NCBI GenBank assembly: GCA_021405325.1
Contig: QWII01000046.1
Location: forward strand, 186,001-250,000
Direction: 5' to 3'
DNA: 64,000 bases
From: Caldilinea sp. CFX5
Lineage (GTDB): Bacteria; Chloroflexota; Anaerolineae; Caldilineales; Caldilineaceae
Within the stretch, counting starts at the first letter, position 1; each line of letters starts with the position of its first letter. This document shows positions 16,972 through 25,469 of the stretch, piece by piece. The notes below the pieces were generated by a model, which worked only from the letters and a program-made list of their open reading frames with translations, did no database searches and was not told the origin of the DNA. Position numbers and translations under genes: made by a program.

Positions 16972-17961
16972 ATGCACCAACGTGACATTATTGTGATTGG
17001 CGGCTCGTCCGGCAGCATTGAGGCGCTGAAGACACTGGTCGCTGCGCTGTCGCCGACTTTGTCCGCCGCCCTGTTTGTGGTTGTCCATATGTCCGCCGAA
17101 AGTCCGGGGTTATTGCCGGACATTCTCGATCACATCAGCCCGTTGCCCGTGGTTCCAGCCGAAGACCGGGCGCCGATCCGCAGCGGTCATCTCTATGTGG
17201 CGGCGCCGAATCGCCATTTATTGGTCGAGCCGGGGTGGATGCGCTTGACCTGTGGCCCCAAAGAAAATCGCTTTCGCCCGGCCATTGATCCGCTCTTTCG
17301 TTCCGCCGCCTACGCCTTTGGCCCGCAAGTGATCGGCATTGTGCTCAGCGGCTTGCTGGATGACGGCACAGCCGGCTTGTGGGCGATCAAGGATCGCGGC
17401 GGTGTCGCCATGGTGCAGGAGCCACAGGACGCGCTCTACCCTTCGATGCCTCAGAGCGCGCTGCGCTATGTGGCCGTCGATCACCGGCTGCCGATGGGCA
17501 CAATGGCCGCGGTGTTAAATGAGTTAGTCCGTGAACCCCTGGCCGAGGAAGGAGAACGCCCCATGTCAGACGCCCTCGCCATTGAAACAAAGATTGCTCT
17601 GGCTGATAATGCGTTGCAAAGCGGTGTCCTGCGTCTGGGCAAACCTTCCTTCTACACCTGTCCCGACTGTCATGGCGTCCTTGTGCAGATCGAAGATGGG
17701 GAGATTGTCCGCTACCGCTGCCACACCGGCCACGCCTATTCGCAAGAAGCGCTCCTGGCCGAAGTCGATGCGGCGGTTGAAACCAGCCTCTGGAACGCTG
17801 TGCGCACCCTGGACGAAAAAACCTTTCTCCTCCAGCAGATGGCCCAACAACTCACCACCCTTGCCCAAACCGACCTCGCCCGCCGCCTGACCGCCAAAGC
17901 CGCCGAAGTCGAACAGCGCGCTCAGGTGCTGCGGCAGGTAGTCCAGAGTCCGCAGTCCTAA
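16972..17961 (+). CDS. Stand-alone CheB-type methylesterase with C-terminal zinc-ribbon-like region
   Basis: 329 residues. The CheB catalytic domain fills the first 190 residues: Ser in IGGSSGS, His in VVVHMSAESPG, Asp in LSGLLDDGTAG. There is no N-terminal receiver, unlike enteric CheB. The C-terminus has TCPDCHG followed by YRCHTGHAYS, a small probable metal-binding unit seen in this CheB subgroup, then a helical tail. Known CheB proteins demethylate glutamyl methyl esters of receptors, but no receptors are present here, so the target may be another protein. It is divergent from the hybrid kinase at 16635, whose N-terminus has the same domain. The last eight residues and the stop are encoded within a palindrome. 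Confidence 0.87.
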   Translation: MHQRDIIVIGGSSGSIEALKTLVAALSPTLSAALFVVVHMSAESPGLLPDILDHISPLPVVPAEDRAPIRSGHLYVAAPNRHLLVEPGWMRLTCGPKENRFRPAIDPLFRSAAYAFGPQVIGIVLSGLLDDGTAGLWAIKDRGGVAMVQEPQDALYPSMPQSALRYVAVDHRLPMGTMAAVLNELVREPLAEEGERPMSDALAIETKIALADNALQSGVLRLGKPSFYTCPDCHGVLVQIEDGEIVRYRCHTGHAYSQEALLAEVDAAVETSLWNAVRTLDEKTFLLQQMAQQLTTLAQTDLARRLTAKAAEVEQRAQVLRQVVQSPQS

Positions 17962-17990
17962 GTCCGACTTTGGACTGCGGACTCTGGACT
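17940..17990. repeat. Perfect 19-bp-arm palindrome containing the CheB stop
   Basis: AGTCCAGAGTCCGCAGTCC (17940-17958) pairs exactly with 17972-17990. The CheB stop codon (17959-17961) lies at the loop edge, and the convergent dioxygenase stops at 17995. Likely shared 3' structure. Confidence 0.85.
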
Positions 17991-17994
17991 CCAG

Positions 17995-18744
17995 TTAACA
18001 GGTCACCTCCTTCCCCTCTTCGCCGAAAAGCGCCAGCCGTTCTTCTTTGCTGCTTTTGACGGCGCTTTGGGGGCGGTAGTGGAATTGGACGGCACGGCGG
18101 CGGCGGGTGCTGTTGTTGGCGGGCGTGCCGTGGTGGATCAAGCTGTGGAAGAAGAGGGCGCCACCCGGTTTGAGGGGGACAGCCAGCACTTCTTGTTGGC
18201 GCTGGTGGGTGTCGCAGATCTGCCAGTCGCGGCGCTGGAAGTGGACCACCGGCCCCTGGCGATGGGAGCCGGGGTAGATGACCATACAGCCGTTGTCGGT
18301 GGTCGCTTCATCCAGCGCGATCCAGACGCCGACAATCGGGGTGTTGATTGGCATATCGAAATAGGCGTGATCCTGGTGCCAGGGCTTCTCGCGACCAATG
18401 CGCGGCGGCTTGATCAAGGCCATATCCTGGTGTAACACAGGCGTGTCGCCGATCATCTGTTGCACCAACTTGAGCATTTTGGGGTGTTCCGCCATAGCTT
18501 TGAGGCGCGTCTCATAATCGACAAACCACATGAACTTGCGGATGTAGTCCTGACGCTGCTCCGCCGGTAACGCCTTGACATTGATGCCTTTGGCTTTCTT
18601 CTCAAACATCAAGCCATGATAGTCGGGGTTCTGCCCGGCAATGAGGGCGAAGAGACCATCCATCGCGTCCTGCACTTCGGCCGGCGTAAAGGCGTTGTGC
18701 ACCACCAGATAAGACGGTTTCACTCTTGGCGGCGTCGCGATCAA
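17995..18744 (-). CDS. Phytanoyl-CoA dioxygenase (PhyH)-family protein, 5' end apparently frameshifted
   Basis: The main frame encodes about 249 residues of a PhyH-type Fe(II)/2-oxoglutarate oxygenase. The metal motif is in KPWHQDHAYFDMP (His and Asp), with the distal His in FFHSLIHHGTPANNSTRRRR and the following arginines for 2-oxoglutarate. The only start in this frame near the N-terminus is a TTG at 18744 with no ribosome site. A strong site (AGGAGG, 5 nt spacing) precedes ATG 18784 in another frame. That frame reads MQKDVLEKVEAFAFDRDAA and then loses similarity just where the PhyH frame begins (ATPPRVKPSYLVVHNAF). A single-base shift near 18735 would join them. Either a sequencing error or a real frameshift. 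The substrate is unknown. Confidence 0.75.
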   Translation of the reverse strand: MIATPPRVKPSYLVVHNAFTPAEVQDAMDGLFALIAGQNPDYHGLMFEKKAKGINVKALPAEQRQDYIRKFMWFVDYETRLKAMAEHPKMLKLVQQMIGDTPVLHQDMALIKPPRIGREKPWHQDHAYFDMPINTPIVGVWIALDEATTDNGCMVIYPGSHRQGPVVHFQRRDWQICDTHQRQQEVLAVPLKPGGALFFHSLIHHGTPANNSTRRRRAVQFHYRPQSAVKSSKEERLALFGEEGKEVTC

Positions 18745-18826
18745 AGGCGAAGGCTTCGACTTTTTCTAGAACATCTTTTTGCATTCGTTCCTCCTATGAA
18801 TGATATGGTGTGTGGTGGGTGGCGGG

Positions 18827-18907
18827 AACACAACAACGGATTTAGGAAGGAACGGATTTTTGCCTGGAGGGAACAAATCCGTTCCTTCCTAAATCCGTTG
18901 TTGTGTT
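18827..18907. repeat. Perfect 33-bp-arm palindrome
   Basis: 18827-18859 is the exact reverse complement of 18875-18907, with a 15-nt loop. It lies downstream of the M1 peptidase and upstream of the dioxygenase, both on the minus strand, so it may end the peptidase transcript. Confidence 0.88.
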
Positions 18908-18966
18908 GGCCGGCCTCCTATACCCCAACAAGCTGTACAAACCAGGCGCTCTTCCTGTCTTCCTGT

Positions 18967-20418
18967 CTATTCCATTCCGGGTACATCCGGCACGGCTTCG
19001 TCATAGAGCCAGGCTTGGAAGAGATCGTCCAGCGCCTGGCCGCTGACCTCCTCGGCCACGGCAATAAAGTCATCTGTAGTGGCGTTGCTGTCTTGGAAAC
19101 GCTCGTAATAGGTGCGGAGAATTTGGAAGAAGGTGTCGTCGCCCACTTTCAGACGGAGCGCATGAAGCGTCCATGCCCCCCGTTCATAGACGCTGGGACT
19201 GAACAGGTCAGCGAGATCCGGGTTGCCGGGCGGGGGCATTCGACGCAGCTTCATCATGGTGTACATGCCGCGCATGGTGGCGTCGAAGAGCGTTTTGCCC
19301 TTGCTCTTTTCCGTCCACAGGTGGTGGAAATAGGTGGCAAAGCCTTCATTGAGCCAGATGTCCTGCCAGCGGGCCAGGCTAATGCTATTGCCAAACCACT
19401 GGTGGGCCAACTCGTGGGCGACAAACATCTCCATGGTCGCCGTGCGGCCAAAGACCGGGCGGGTCTGCGTTTCCAGCGCGCCGCCAAAGGGGACATCCAT
19501 CACAATGGCGCCGTAGCTTTCAAAGGGGAAGGGGCCGACCAGTTCACTAAAATAGGCGATCATCTCGGCAGTGGGCGCAAAGTCGCGCTGGAGCCAGCGG
19601 CTGCGCGCCGGCGGGAAGAAGTTGATGATCGGCAAGCCATCCGGCCCTTCTTCCCGGATCACCGCAAATTCGGCAATGTTGATGGTGGCGAGATAGCTCG
19701 CCATCGGGTCGCCGGCCTCCCACACGTAGGTGCGACTGTCCCCCTGGTCAATTTCATCGACCAGCAGCCCGTTGGCCGCTACCACATACGGCTCCGGCGC
19801 TGTAATCCGGAAGGTATAAGTTGCCTTGTCGAGCGGGTGGTTGTTGACCGGATACCAGGACATGGCTCCCGACGGCTCACTCAACACATAGATCCCATCC
19901 TCATCATAATCGAGCCAGCCGACCGCTTCAAAGGGCACGCCCGGATCAGAGACCGGCTCCGGGACGCCGCCGTAGGTGACTGTGACCGTAAAGGGTTGCG
20001 CGGCGGTCAGTTCGGCGGCGGGAGTAATGATCAACTCATGGTCGGTGCGGGTAAAGGTGGCCGCTTCCCCGTTCACGGTGACGCTATCAACGGTCAGGCC
20101 AGAGAGGTCAAGGTTAAAGCGGGTCAAGGGTTCGGTGGGGAGGGCGGCAAGCGTGGTTGTGCCGCTGAGGGCGCTGCGCTCGACATCGACGGTCAGCTCG
20201 ATGGTGTAATGCTGGACATCATAGCCGCCATTGCCCAATTGGGGATAGAGCGGATCACCCAGGCCATCGGCGCCGACTTCTGCTGGCGACACCGCCGTCG
20301 GTGTTTCGGCAGGGGCGCGATTCTCTTGGGCGCGTATATCAACAATCAACGGCTGGCAGGCGGTGAGCCAGAGCAACATCGTCGCCGCCAGCAGGCCATA
20401 GAAGACATTTGGTTTCAT
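18967..20418 (-). CDS. M1-family metallopeptidase lipoprotein
   Basis: 483 residues. A lipoprotein signal (MKPNVFYGLLAATMLLWLTAC, lipobox Cys at about 21) is followed by an A/P/E linker, then the beta-sandwich and catalytic domains of aminopeptidase N. The zinc site is complete: HELAHQWFG and, 18 residues on, the glutamate of NEGFATY. The family GAMEN exopeptidase motif is replaced by GGALETQT, so peptide recognition may differ. It is shorter than full M1 enzymes (about 850 residues) because the C-terminal helical domain is absent, as in other bacterial two-domain members. Probably cleaves peptides outside the membrane. Its start at 20418 faces away from the T-box promoter. Confidence 0.88.
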   Translation of the reverse strand: MKPNVFYGLLAATMLLWLTACQPLIVDIRAQENRAPAETPTAVSPAEVGADGLGDPLYPQLGNGGYDVQHYTIELTVDVERSALSGTTTLAALPTEPLTRFNLDLSGLTVDSVTVNGEAATFTRTDHELIITPAAELTAAQPFTVTVTYGGVPEPVSDPGVPFEAVGWLDYDEDGIYVLSEPSGAMSWYPVNNHPLDKATYTFRITAPEPYVVAANGLLVDEIDQGDSRTYVWEAGDPMASYLATINIAEFAVIREEGPDGLPIINFFPPARSRWLQRDFAPTAEMIAYFSELVGPFPFESYGAIVMDVPFGGALETQTRPVFGRTATMEMFVAHELAHQWFGNSISLARWQDIWLNEGFATYFHHLWTEKSKGKTLFDATMRGMYTMMKLRRMPPPGNPDLADLFSPSVYERGAWTLHALRLKVGDDTFFQILRTYYERFQDSNATTDDFIAVAEEVSGQALDDLFQAWLYDEAVPDVPGME

Positions 20419-20522
20419 CGGGAGCTATTGCCCTTTCTATCTATAATTTTCTATCTATAATAACGTGTGGCGGTCAGTATAAACAATTCTGGCCGGCTGG
20501 TCAAAACCGCAATTTTTGCCTC

Positions 20523-20551
20523 TTGACATTTCCTGCAAACTATGCTATACT
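20523..20551 (+). promoter_or_regulatory. Consensus sigma70 promoter of the trp operon
   Basis: TTGACA (20523-20528), 17-bp spacer, TATACT (20546-20551). Transcription would begin around 20558, immediately before the T-box leader. Confidence 0.8.
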
Positions 20552-20557
20552 CTCCAT

Positions 20558-21085
20558 CAACTTTTATAGCCAACAACGATGAACTGGAGTAGTAGCCGGC
20601 AAAGCGGTCTTCAGAGAGTCTTCTCAAGTTGGGTCAATGGCTGATAAAGCTTGACCTACAGTGGTGTGAAGAAGACAGCAGCGCAGCCTGTGAATGGGCC
20701 AGGGAGTTGAACCTTGAACAATAATTAATGGATCATTGAAAATTCTTAATTGTTAATGACCGTGCAGACTTATTATTAACAATTAATCATTTTCCATTGA
20801 CAATTAATGATTCAGTAGCTGGTTCCGGAAACGCCACCGTTATTTGGGCGCTGAGAATCGGAAAGAGTTGTTTCCCGTTCTCGCAGAGTGAGACTGGCGG
20901 AGATCCTTGTTTCATACAGGGATTTTTTTATTTCCGGCGCGATTGGTTGACCGGAAGGGTGTTGCGCCAGTCTAAGCGGGGTGGCACCGCGGGGTTGCAT
21001 TTGCAGACCTCGTCCCCATATCTATTTTCTGTATGTTCGAGTGAACAGGCGAGCAGAAGATCGATATGGCGACGGGGTTTTTTGT
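20558..21085 (+). promoter_or_regulatory. T-box leader controlling the trp operon (tRNA-Trp sensor)
   Basis: The hallmark T-box is present: GGGGTGGCACCGCG within 20974-20992. Downstream, CCTCGTC (21008-21014) can pair with GACGGGG (21071-21077), which is followed by a run of six T, giving the terminator; the same strand can pair with the T-box to form the antiterminator. Stem I features lie at about 20578-20700 (GATGAACTGGAGTAGTAGC; CAGAGAG). A likely specifier codon UGG is at 20695-20697 in GTGAATGGGCC. The variable T-box base is C (UGGC), which pairs with a G discriminator as expected for tRNA-Trp. Uncharged tRNA-Trp should allow readthrough into trpE. The leader is unusually long, about 525 nt, because of an AT-rich insertion. 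Confidence 0.9.
20716..20812 (+). repeat. AT-rich inverted repeat inside the T-box leader
   Basis: A stretch built from ATTAATTGTTAAT-like words in both orientations. AAAATTCTTAATTGTTAAT on the left matches the reverse complement of TTAACAATTAATCATTTT on the right. It separates the specifier region from the conserved CCGTTAT segment and folds on itself, so it may be tolerated as an extra stem. Confidence 0.6.
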
Positions 21086-21102
21086 TGCCCGGTTTTCTGC
21101 TC

Positions 21103-21194
21103 CAGTAGGACAGTGGGTCAGTAAGACAGTAAATCAGTAGGGCATAGCTCACTGTCTCACTGTCTCACTGTCTTACTGACCCACTGTCCTACTG
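21103..21194. repeat. Perfect 28-bp-arm palindrome between T-box and trpE
   Basis: 21103-21130 pairs exactly with 21167-21194. The loop and arms are made of short words such as CACTGTCT repeated every 8 bp. It sits between the T-box terminator and the trpE ribosome site, 31 bp before the start codon, so it would form in the readthrough mRNA. Confidence 0.85.
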
Positions 21195-21225
21195 CTTTAC
21201 TCAGGTATGTGAAAGAGAGAAAACA

Positions 21226-22740
21226 ATGCCACCACTATACAAACCCTCATTGGAGGATCTCCGCACGCTGGCCAAGGAAGGCGGCATGATTGCGGTGCAT
21301 CGCGAGTTGCCGGCGGATCTGGAGACGCCGGTTTCGGTCTATTTGAAGTTGACGCAACAAGCAGCGACCACACCCAGCTTTCTGCTCGAATCGGTCGAGC
21401 GGGGCGAACAGGTGGGCCGCTACAGCTTTATCGGCGTCGATTCGCCCATGACGATGACGGCGCTGGGCGACCAGGTGACCATTGGCGGGGCCGGCGGCGC
21501 CGTGCTGGAGACCGTGCAGGGCGACCCGCTCACCATTGTCAAAGAGTTGATGGCCGGCCGCCACTCGGTGCGGATGCCGGGGCTGCCCCGCTTTAATGGC
21601 GGCGTCGTCGGTTACTTTGGCTATGACCTGGTGCGCTTTATGGAACGGCTGCCGGCCACCGCCACCCGCACGCTTGATGTGCCGGACATGGTGCTGTTGA
21701 TGACCGACAACCTGGTCGTCTTTGACCATGTGCGCCACAAGCTGATTGTGATTGCCAACATGCGCAGCGAAGGCAATCTACGCGCCGGTTATGCCGATGC
21801 CATTGCCCGGATTGACAGCATCATTTCGCGCTTGAACCAACCGCTGGTGCCGCCGCAGCCCAAAGTCTGCACCAATGGCGAACCGTGGCGCAGCAACTTT
21901 GTCCAGGCCGCCTTTGAAGAGAATGTGCGCAAGGCTAAGGAATATATTGCCGCCGGTGACATTTTCCAGGTGGTGTTGAGTCAACGCTTGAGTCGTCCGA
22001 CCGACGCCGAACCCTTTACCATCTACCGGGCGCTACGGATGCTCAACCCATCGCCCTATATGTTCTTTTTGGATTTCACGGGCGTGGCCGGCATTGCGGG
22101 CGAACCGGTGCATATCATCGGTTCCAGCCCGGAGATGCACGTGCGGTTGGAAGATAGCACCGCCTTCCTACACCCGATTGCCGGCACCCGGTGGCGTGGC
22201 AAAACCCAGGCCGAAGATGATCAATTAGCCAAGGATCTGCTGGAAGATCCCAAGGAGCGGGCCGAACATGTCATGTTGGTCGATCTGGGGCGCAATGACC
22301 TGGGGCGGGTCTGCGAATATGGCTCCGTCCGCGTGCCGACGATGATGACCATTGAGCGCTACAGCCATGTCATGCACATTGTCAGCGATGTGCGCGGCCA
22401 GGTCAACCCGGAGCATGACGCCTACAGCCTGTTGCGCGCCACCTTCCCCGCCGGCACCGTCAGCGGCGCACCCAAAGTGCGGGCGATGGAAATCATTGAA
22501 GAGTTAGAAGGGGTGCGCCGCGGGCCGTATGCCGGCGCCGTCGGCTATATTGACTATGACGGCAACATGGACACCTGCATCACGATTCGCACGATCACCA
22601 TGAAGGGCAAGGTCTGCAACTTGCAAGCCGGCGGCGGCATTGTGGCGGATAGTGACCCGACCTATGAATTTAATGAGTCGATGAACAAGATGAAGGCGTT
22701 GTCGGTGGCCGTGCAACAGGCGGAGGAAGGCTTGCTGTAG
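21226..22740 (+). CDS. trpE: Anthranilate synthase component I
   Basis: 504 residues, normal for TrpE. Makes anthranilate from chorismate together with TrpG. The tryptophan feedback site [19 protein letters not shown] is intact, so end-product inhibition is likely. The catalytic C-terminal half is complete: [35 protein letters not shown] and [16 protein letters not shown]. It starts at ATG 21226 after GAGAGA and follows the T-box leader, so transcription responds to tRNA-Trp charging. It is separated from trpG by about 2.7 kb holding a tautomerase, trpS and a methyltransferase. Confidence 0.97.
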   Translation: MPPLYKPSLEDLRTLAKEGGMIAVHRELPADLETPVSVYLKLTQQAATTPSFLLESVERGEQVGRYSFIGVDSPMTMTALGDQVTIGGAGGAVLETVQGDPLTIVKELMAGRHSVRMPGLPRFNGGVVGYFGYDLVRFMERLPATATRTLDVPDMVLLMTDNLVVFDHVRHKLIVIANMRSEGNLRAGYADAIARIDSIISRLNQPLVPPQPKVCTNGEPWRSNFVQAAFEENVRKAKEYIAAGDIFQVVLSQRLSRPTDAEPFTIYRALRMLNPSPYMFFLDFTGVAGIAGEPVHIIGSSPEMHVRLEDSTAFLHPIAGTRWRGKTQAEDDQLAKDLLEDPKERAEHVMLVDLGRNDLGRVCEYGSVRVPTMMTIERYSHVMHIVSDVRGQVNPEHDAYSLLRATFPAGTVSGAPKVRAMEIIEELEGVRRGPYAGAVGYIDYDGNMDTCITIRTITMKGKVCNLQAGGGIVADSDPTYEFNESMNKMKALSVAVQQAEEGLL

Positions 22741-22811
22741 AGCTAGGGAGAGTGAGCGATTGAGGCTGTAGGGAGGCGAATGATGGCGCAGACATGTGTA
22801 TCAAGCCAAGA

Positions 22812-22960
22812 CACTACAGCGGATGATGGCGGGAACGGATACTGTCACTGTCGTAAACGTTTCCGAATGAAAAAGAGAGCCTTTGGCATGATGTCCTTGC
22901 CATTCGGCGGTTTTTGTTCGGCGACCACGCTATCCGCTCCCGCCTTCATCCGTTGTAGTG
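22812..22960. repeat. 149-bp element with 30-bp imperfect terminal inverted repeats
   Basis: 22812-22841 and 22931-22960 are reverse complements with about four mismatches. An inner CCGAATG/CATTCGG pair is nested inside. Just before the element (22773-22791) is GGAGGCGAATGATGGCGCAG, which is repeated at 22997 as the ribosome site and start of the tautomerase gene. The layout fits a MITE-like insertion that duplicated or displaced the gene start. No clear target duplication was found. The short open frame here is not convincing. Confidence 0.55.
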
Positions 22961-23007
22961 TTGTGCGCCCTCTGATCCCTTAGCGTGATATACATGGGAG
23001 GCGAATG

Positions 23008-23397
23008 ATGGCGCAGGTAAAAATTTATGGGCTAAAGACGCATCTGGATCGGCATACTACGCAGTTATCCGACGTGATTCATTCCTGTGTGGTGGAGGCG
23101 CTGCACTATCCGGTAGATAAGCGGTTTCATCGCTTTATCGATCTGCTGCCGGAGCGCTTCATCTACCCGGCAGATCGCGGCGAACAGTACACGATTCTGG
23201 AAATCAGCATGTTTGAAGGCCGGTCGGTGGAGGCGAAGAAGAAGCTGATCAACTTGCTCTTTCAGCGGCTGCAAAGCGACGTCGGCATTCCGCCGCAGAG
23301 TGTCGAGATTACGATCTTTGAAACGCCCAAAGCCAACTGGGGTATTCGGGGCAAACCGGGCGATGAACTACAGTTGAATTATCAAGTAGCTGTCTAA
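23008..23397 (+). CDS. Tautomerase-family protein lacking the N-terminal proline
   Basis: 129 residues from the second ATG (23008) after GGGAGGCG. The sequence (MAQVKIYGLKTHL, then YTILEISMFEGRSVEAKKKL and VEITIFETPKANWGIRG) fits the Tautomerase_2-like group of the 4-oxalocrotonate tautomerase superfamily by recall. In that superfamily Pro-1 is the catalytic base; here the residue after Met is Ala, so classic tautomerase chemistry is doubtful. It lies between trpE and trpS and ends 21 bp before trpS, so it is co-transcribed. No role in tryptophan synthesis is known to me. Confidence 0.75.
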   Translation: MAQVKIYGLKTHLDRHTTQLSDVIHSCVVEALHYPVDKRFHRFIDLLPERFIYPADRGEQYTILEISMFEGRSVEAKKKLINLLFQRLQSDVGIPPQSVEITIFETPKANWGIRGKPGDELQLNYQVAV

Positions 23398-23418
23398 TGC
23401 ACGCAAGGAGGTGCAATC

Positions 23419-24468
23419 ATGACCACAAAAAAGCGGATTTTAACCGGGGATCGAACCACCGGGAAGTTACATTTAGGCCATTTTGTTGGCAGCCATCGTC
23501 ACCGACTGGCCTTTCAAAACGAATATGAGTGTTTCTTCTTGTTAGCCGACTTGCACATGCTGACAACGAAGAATGAAAAGTCCGACATTGAAAAGACGGC
23601 GGACAATGCGCGGGCGATTGTCATGGATCATCTGGCGATCGGAATTGATCCAAAGACAAACACCTTTTGTTTACAATCGGCCATTCATGAGACCTACGAG
23701 TTGCAATTGTTGATCAGCAGCCTGGTCACGGTGGAGCGCTTGCAACAGTTGCCGACGATCAAAGATATGGCGAACTCGGCGGGGTTGGAGCAGATTCCGT
23801 ATGCGCTGCTTGGCTACCCGGTTTTGCAAGCGGCGGATATTCTGCTGCCGCGCGCCCATCTGGTGCCGGTCGGCAAAGACAACGAGAGCCATGTCGAAAT
23901 CACCCGTCAGATCGCCCGCCGCTTTAACAATGCCTACGGCGAAGTCTTCCCGATTCCCGAAAGCTATGTCATCGGCGGTACGCTGGTCGGCACGGACGGC
24001 CAGGCCAAGATGAGCAAAAGTCTGGGCAACACGATCATGCTCAGTGATGACGCCGCCACCGTGCGCCGACAGGTGACCGGCATGTACACCGACCCCAACC
24101 GCATCCGCGCCGACATTCCGGGGCGCGTCGAGGGCAACCCGGTCTTTATTTATCACGACTATTTCAACCCGAACAAGGCTGAAGTAGAGGATCTCAAGAC
24201 CCGCTATCAGGAAGGCCGTGTCGGTGACGTGGAGGTGAAAGAGAAGCTGATCACCGCCCTCAACAACTTCCTCGACCCGGTGCGTGAACGCCGCGCCTAC
24301 TACGAAAGCCAGACCGGCTTTGTCGATGAACTGATCTACGAAGGCACCCTGCGCGCTCGTGAAGAGGCCAAGGCCACCATCATCGAAGCCAAAAAAGCGA
24401 TGGGTCTCACCGGCGTCTGGAACCGCATTAGCCGCGCCGCGGAAAAGCGGCGGAAGAAGAGCGAGTAG
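23419..24468 (+). CDS. trpS: Tryptophanyl-tRNA synthetase
   Basis: 349 residues, a class I aminoacyl-tRNA synthetase of the compact TrpRS type. The HIGH motif is in [12 protein letters not shown] and the KMSKS loop is KMSKSLGN. A strong ribosome site (AAGGAGGTG) precedes ATG 23419. It charges tRNA-Trp, the molecule that the upstream T-box reads, so its inclusion in this operon couples synthesis of tryptophan and its use. The stop is followed within 5 bp by a heptamer repeat tract. Confidence 0.95.
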   Translation: MTTKKRILTGDRTTGKLHLGHFVGSHRHRLAFQNEYECFFLLADLHMLTTKNEKSDIEKTADNARAIVMDHLAIGIDPKTNTFCLQSAIHETYELQLLISSLVTVERLQQLPTIKDMANSAGLEQIPYALLGYPVLQAADILLPRAHLVPVGKDNESHVEITRQIARRFNNAYGEVFPIPESYVIGGTLVGTDGQAKMSKSLGNTIMLSDDAATVRRQVTGMYTDPNRIRADIPGRVEGNPVFIYHDYFNPNKAEVEDLKTRYQEGRVGDVEVKEKLITALNNFLDPVRERRAYYESQTGFVDELIYEGTLRAREEAKATIIEAKKAMGLTGVWNRISRAAEKRRKKSE

Positions 24469-24472
24469 TTAA

Positions 24473-24551
24473 ATTACGAGTTACGAATCAGGGCTAGACG
24501 ACCTGTAACTCGTAACTCGTAATTCGTAATTCGTAATTCGTAACTCGTAAT
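24473..24551. repeat. Heptamer repeat tract with inverted arms
   Basis: GTAACTC/GTAATTC heptamers repeat about seven times at 24505-24551. The segment AATTACGAGTTACGAAT at 24473 is their inverted counterpart. Such short tandem heptamers are familiar from filamentous cyanobacteria; here they form a hairpin between trpS and the next gene. Confidence 0.8.
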
Positions 24552-24570
24552 GGATAGATGAAGCAGGTGC

Positions 24571-25275
24571 ATGATGGCAATGACACTCGACCAGGTTGTC
24601 CCCTGGGGCCGGTCGCTGGCTGAATATCAGCACATGTTTGACCTGTCGCCACAGGCGTTGCAGGGGAAGATCCTGGGCTGTGGCGATGGGCCGGCCAGCT
24701 TTAATGCCGAGTTGACGGCGCAAGGGGGGTGGGTCCTTTCGGTTGACCCGATCTACGCCTTTAGCGCTGCGGAAATTGAACAGCGGGTGCAAGCAACGGC
24801 GGCGACGGTGGTGGCCCAGGTGCAAAAAAGCTTGCATGACTACGTTTGGACCACCTTCGCCGACCCGGAGGAACTGAGCCGTCATCGTCTGGCGGCCATG
24901 CGCTGTTTCCTGGCTGACTATGAGGCCGGCAAAGCCGCAGGGCGCTACCAGACCCAATCGTTGCCGACGCTGGCCTTTGCCGACGCCAGCTTTGACCTGG
25001 CGCTCAGTTCCCATTTTCTGCTGCTCTATTCCGAGCAGTTGTCCTTTGACTTTCATCTGGCCGCCGTGTTGGAAATGTGTCGCGTGGCGCGGGAAGTGCG
25101 CATCTTCCCCCTGCTCGACCTCAAATGTCGCCTATCCAGCCACATTGAGCCGCTGCGCCACGAACTAACCAGCCGCGGCCATCACGTCACGATTGACGCT
25201 GTGCCATATGAGTTTCAGCGTGGCGCTAATCAAATGTTAAGAGTCGCTCAGTCGCGTAGTCACTGGGTCGCGTAG
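24571..25275 (+). CDS. Class I SAM-dependent methyltransferase-like protein
   Basis: 234 residues. A methyltransferase-like nucleotide loop is seen in GKILGCGDGPASFNAEL with an acidic strand end (VLSVDPIYAF). Later, FADASFDLALSSHFLLLY is the usual motif-IV/V pattern. Further starts at 24574 or 24580 are possible. The last ten residues (about SQSRSHWVA) are encoded by GTCGCGTAGTCACTGG repeats that continue into the intergenic region, so the original C-terminus was probably altered by the repeat. It lies within the trp operon, between trpS and trpG. The substrate is unknown. Confidence 0.7.
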   Translation: MMAMTLDQVVPWGRSLAEYQHMFDLSPQALQGKILGCGDGPASFNAELTAQGGWVLSVDPIYAFSAAEIEQRVQATAATVVAQVQKSLHDYVWTTFADPEELSRHRLAAMRCFLADYEAGKAAGRYQTQSLPTLAFADASFDLALSSHFLLLYSEQLSFDFHLAAVLEMCRVAREVRIFPLLDLKCRLSSHIEPLRHELTSRGHHVTIDAVPYEFQRGANQMLRVAQSRSHWVA

Positions 25276-25446
25276 TCACTGGGTCGCGTAGTCGTTTGGT
25301 CGGTTAGTTTCTGCGACCATTTTTGAAAAATAAGTATCCAGCGGTTGCACCCAAGGGGGTCATCTGCGCAATGGATGTTTTAGTTTTTGAAATCGCCTCA
25401 TTTACTACAGAGACTACGCGACTAAACGACTAAGCGACCCAGTGAC
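25246..25446. repeat. Interrupted palindrome of GTCGCGTAGTCACTGG-type repeats
   Basis: Direct repeats at 25246-25300 (GTCACTGGGTCGCGTA twice) face an inverted copy at 25421-25446 (ACTAAACGACTAAGCGACCC onwards), about 120 bp away, pairing with roughly two mismatches in 26. The left part contains the stop codon of the methyltransferase. The interior shows no gene. Confidence 0.75.
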
Positions 25447-25469
25447 CAAGTCTACACAAGGAGCACACT

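Noticed and set aside
18616..20460. 614-codon open frame opposite the M1 peptidase
   Set aside because: The minus strand has a complete lipoprotein peptidase with zinc motifs; the opposite frame has no domain pattern.
22780..22983. Small open frame of 67 codons between trpE and the tautomerase
   Set aside because: It starts at the duplicated ribosome site but reads through the inverted-repeat element, has a composition unlike the neighbours and resembles nothing; most likely not a gene.
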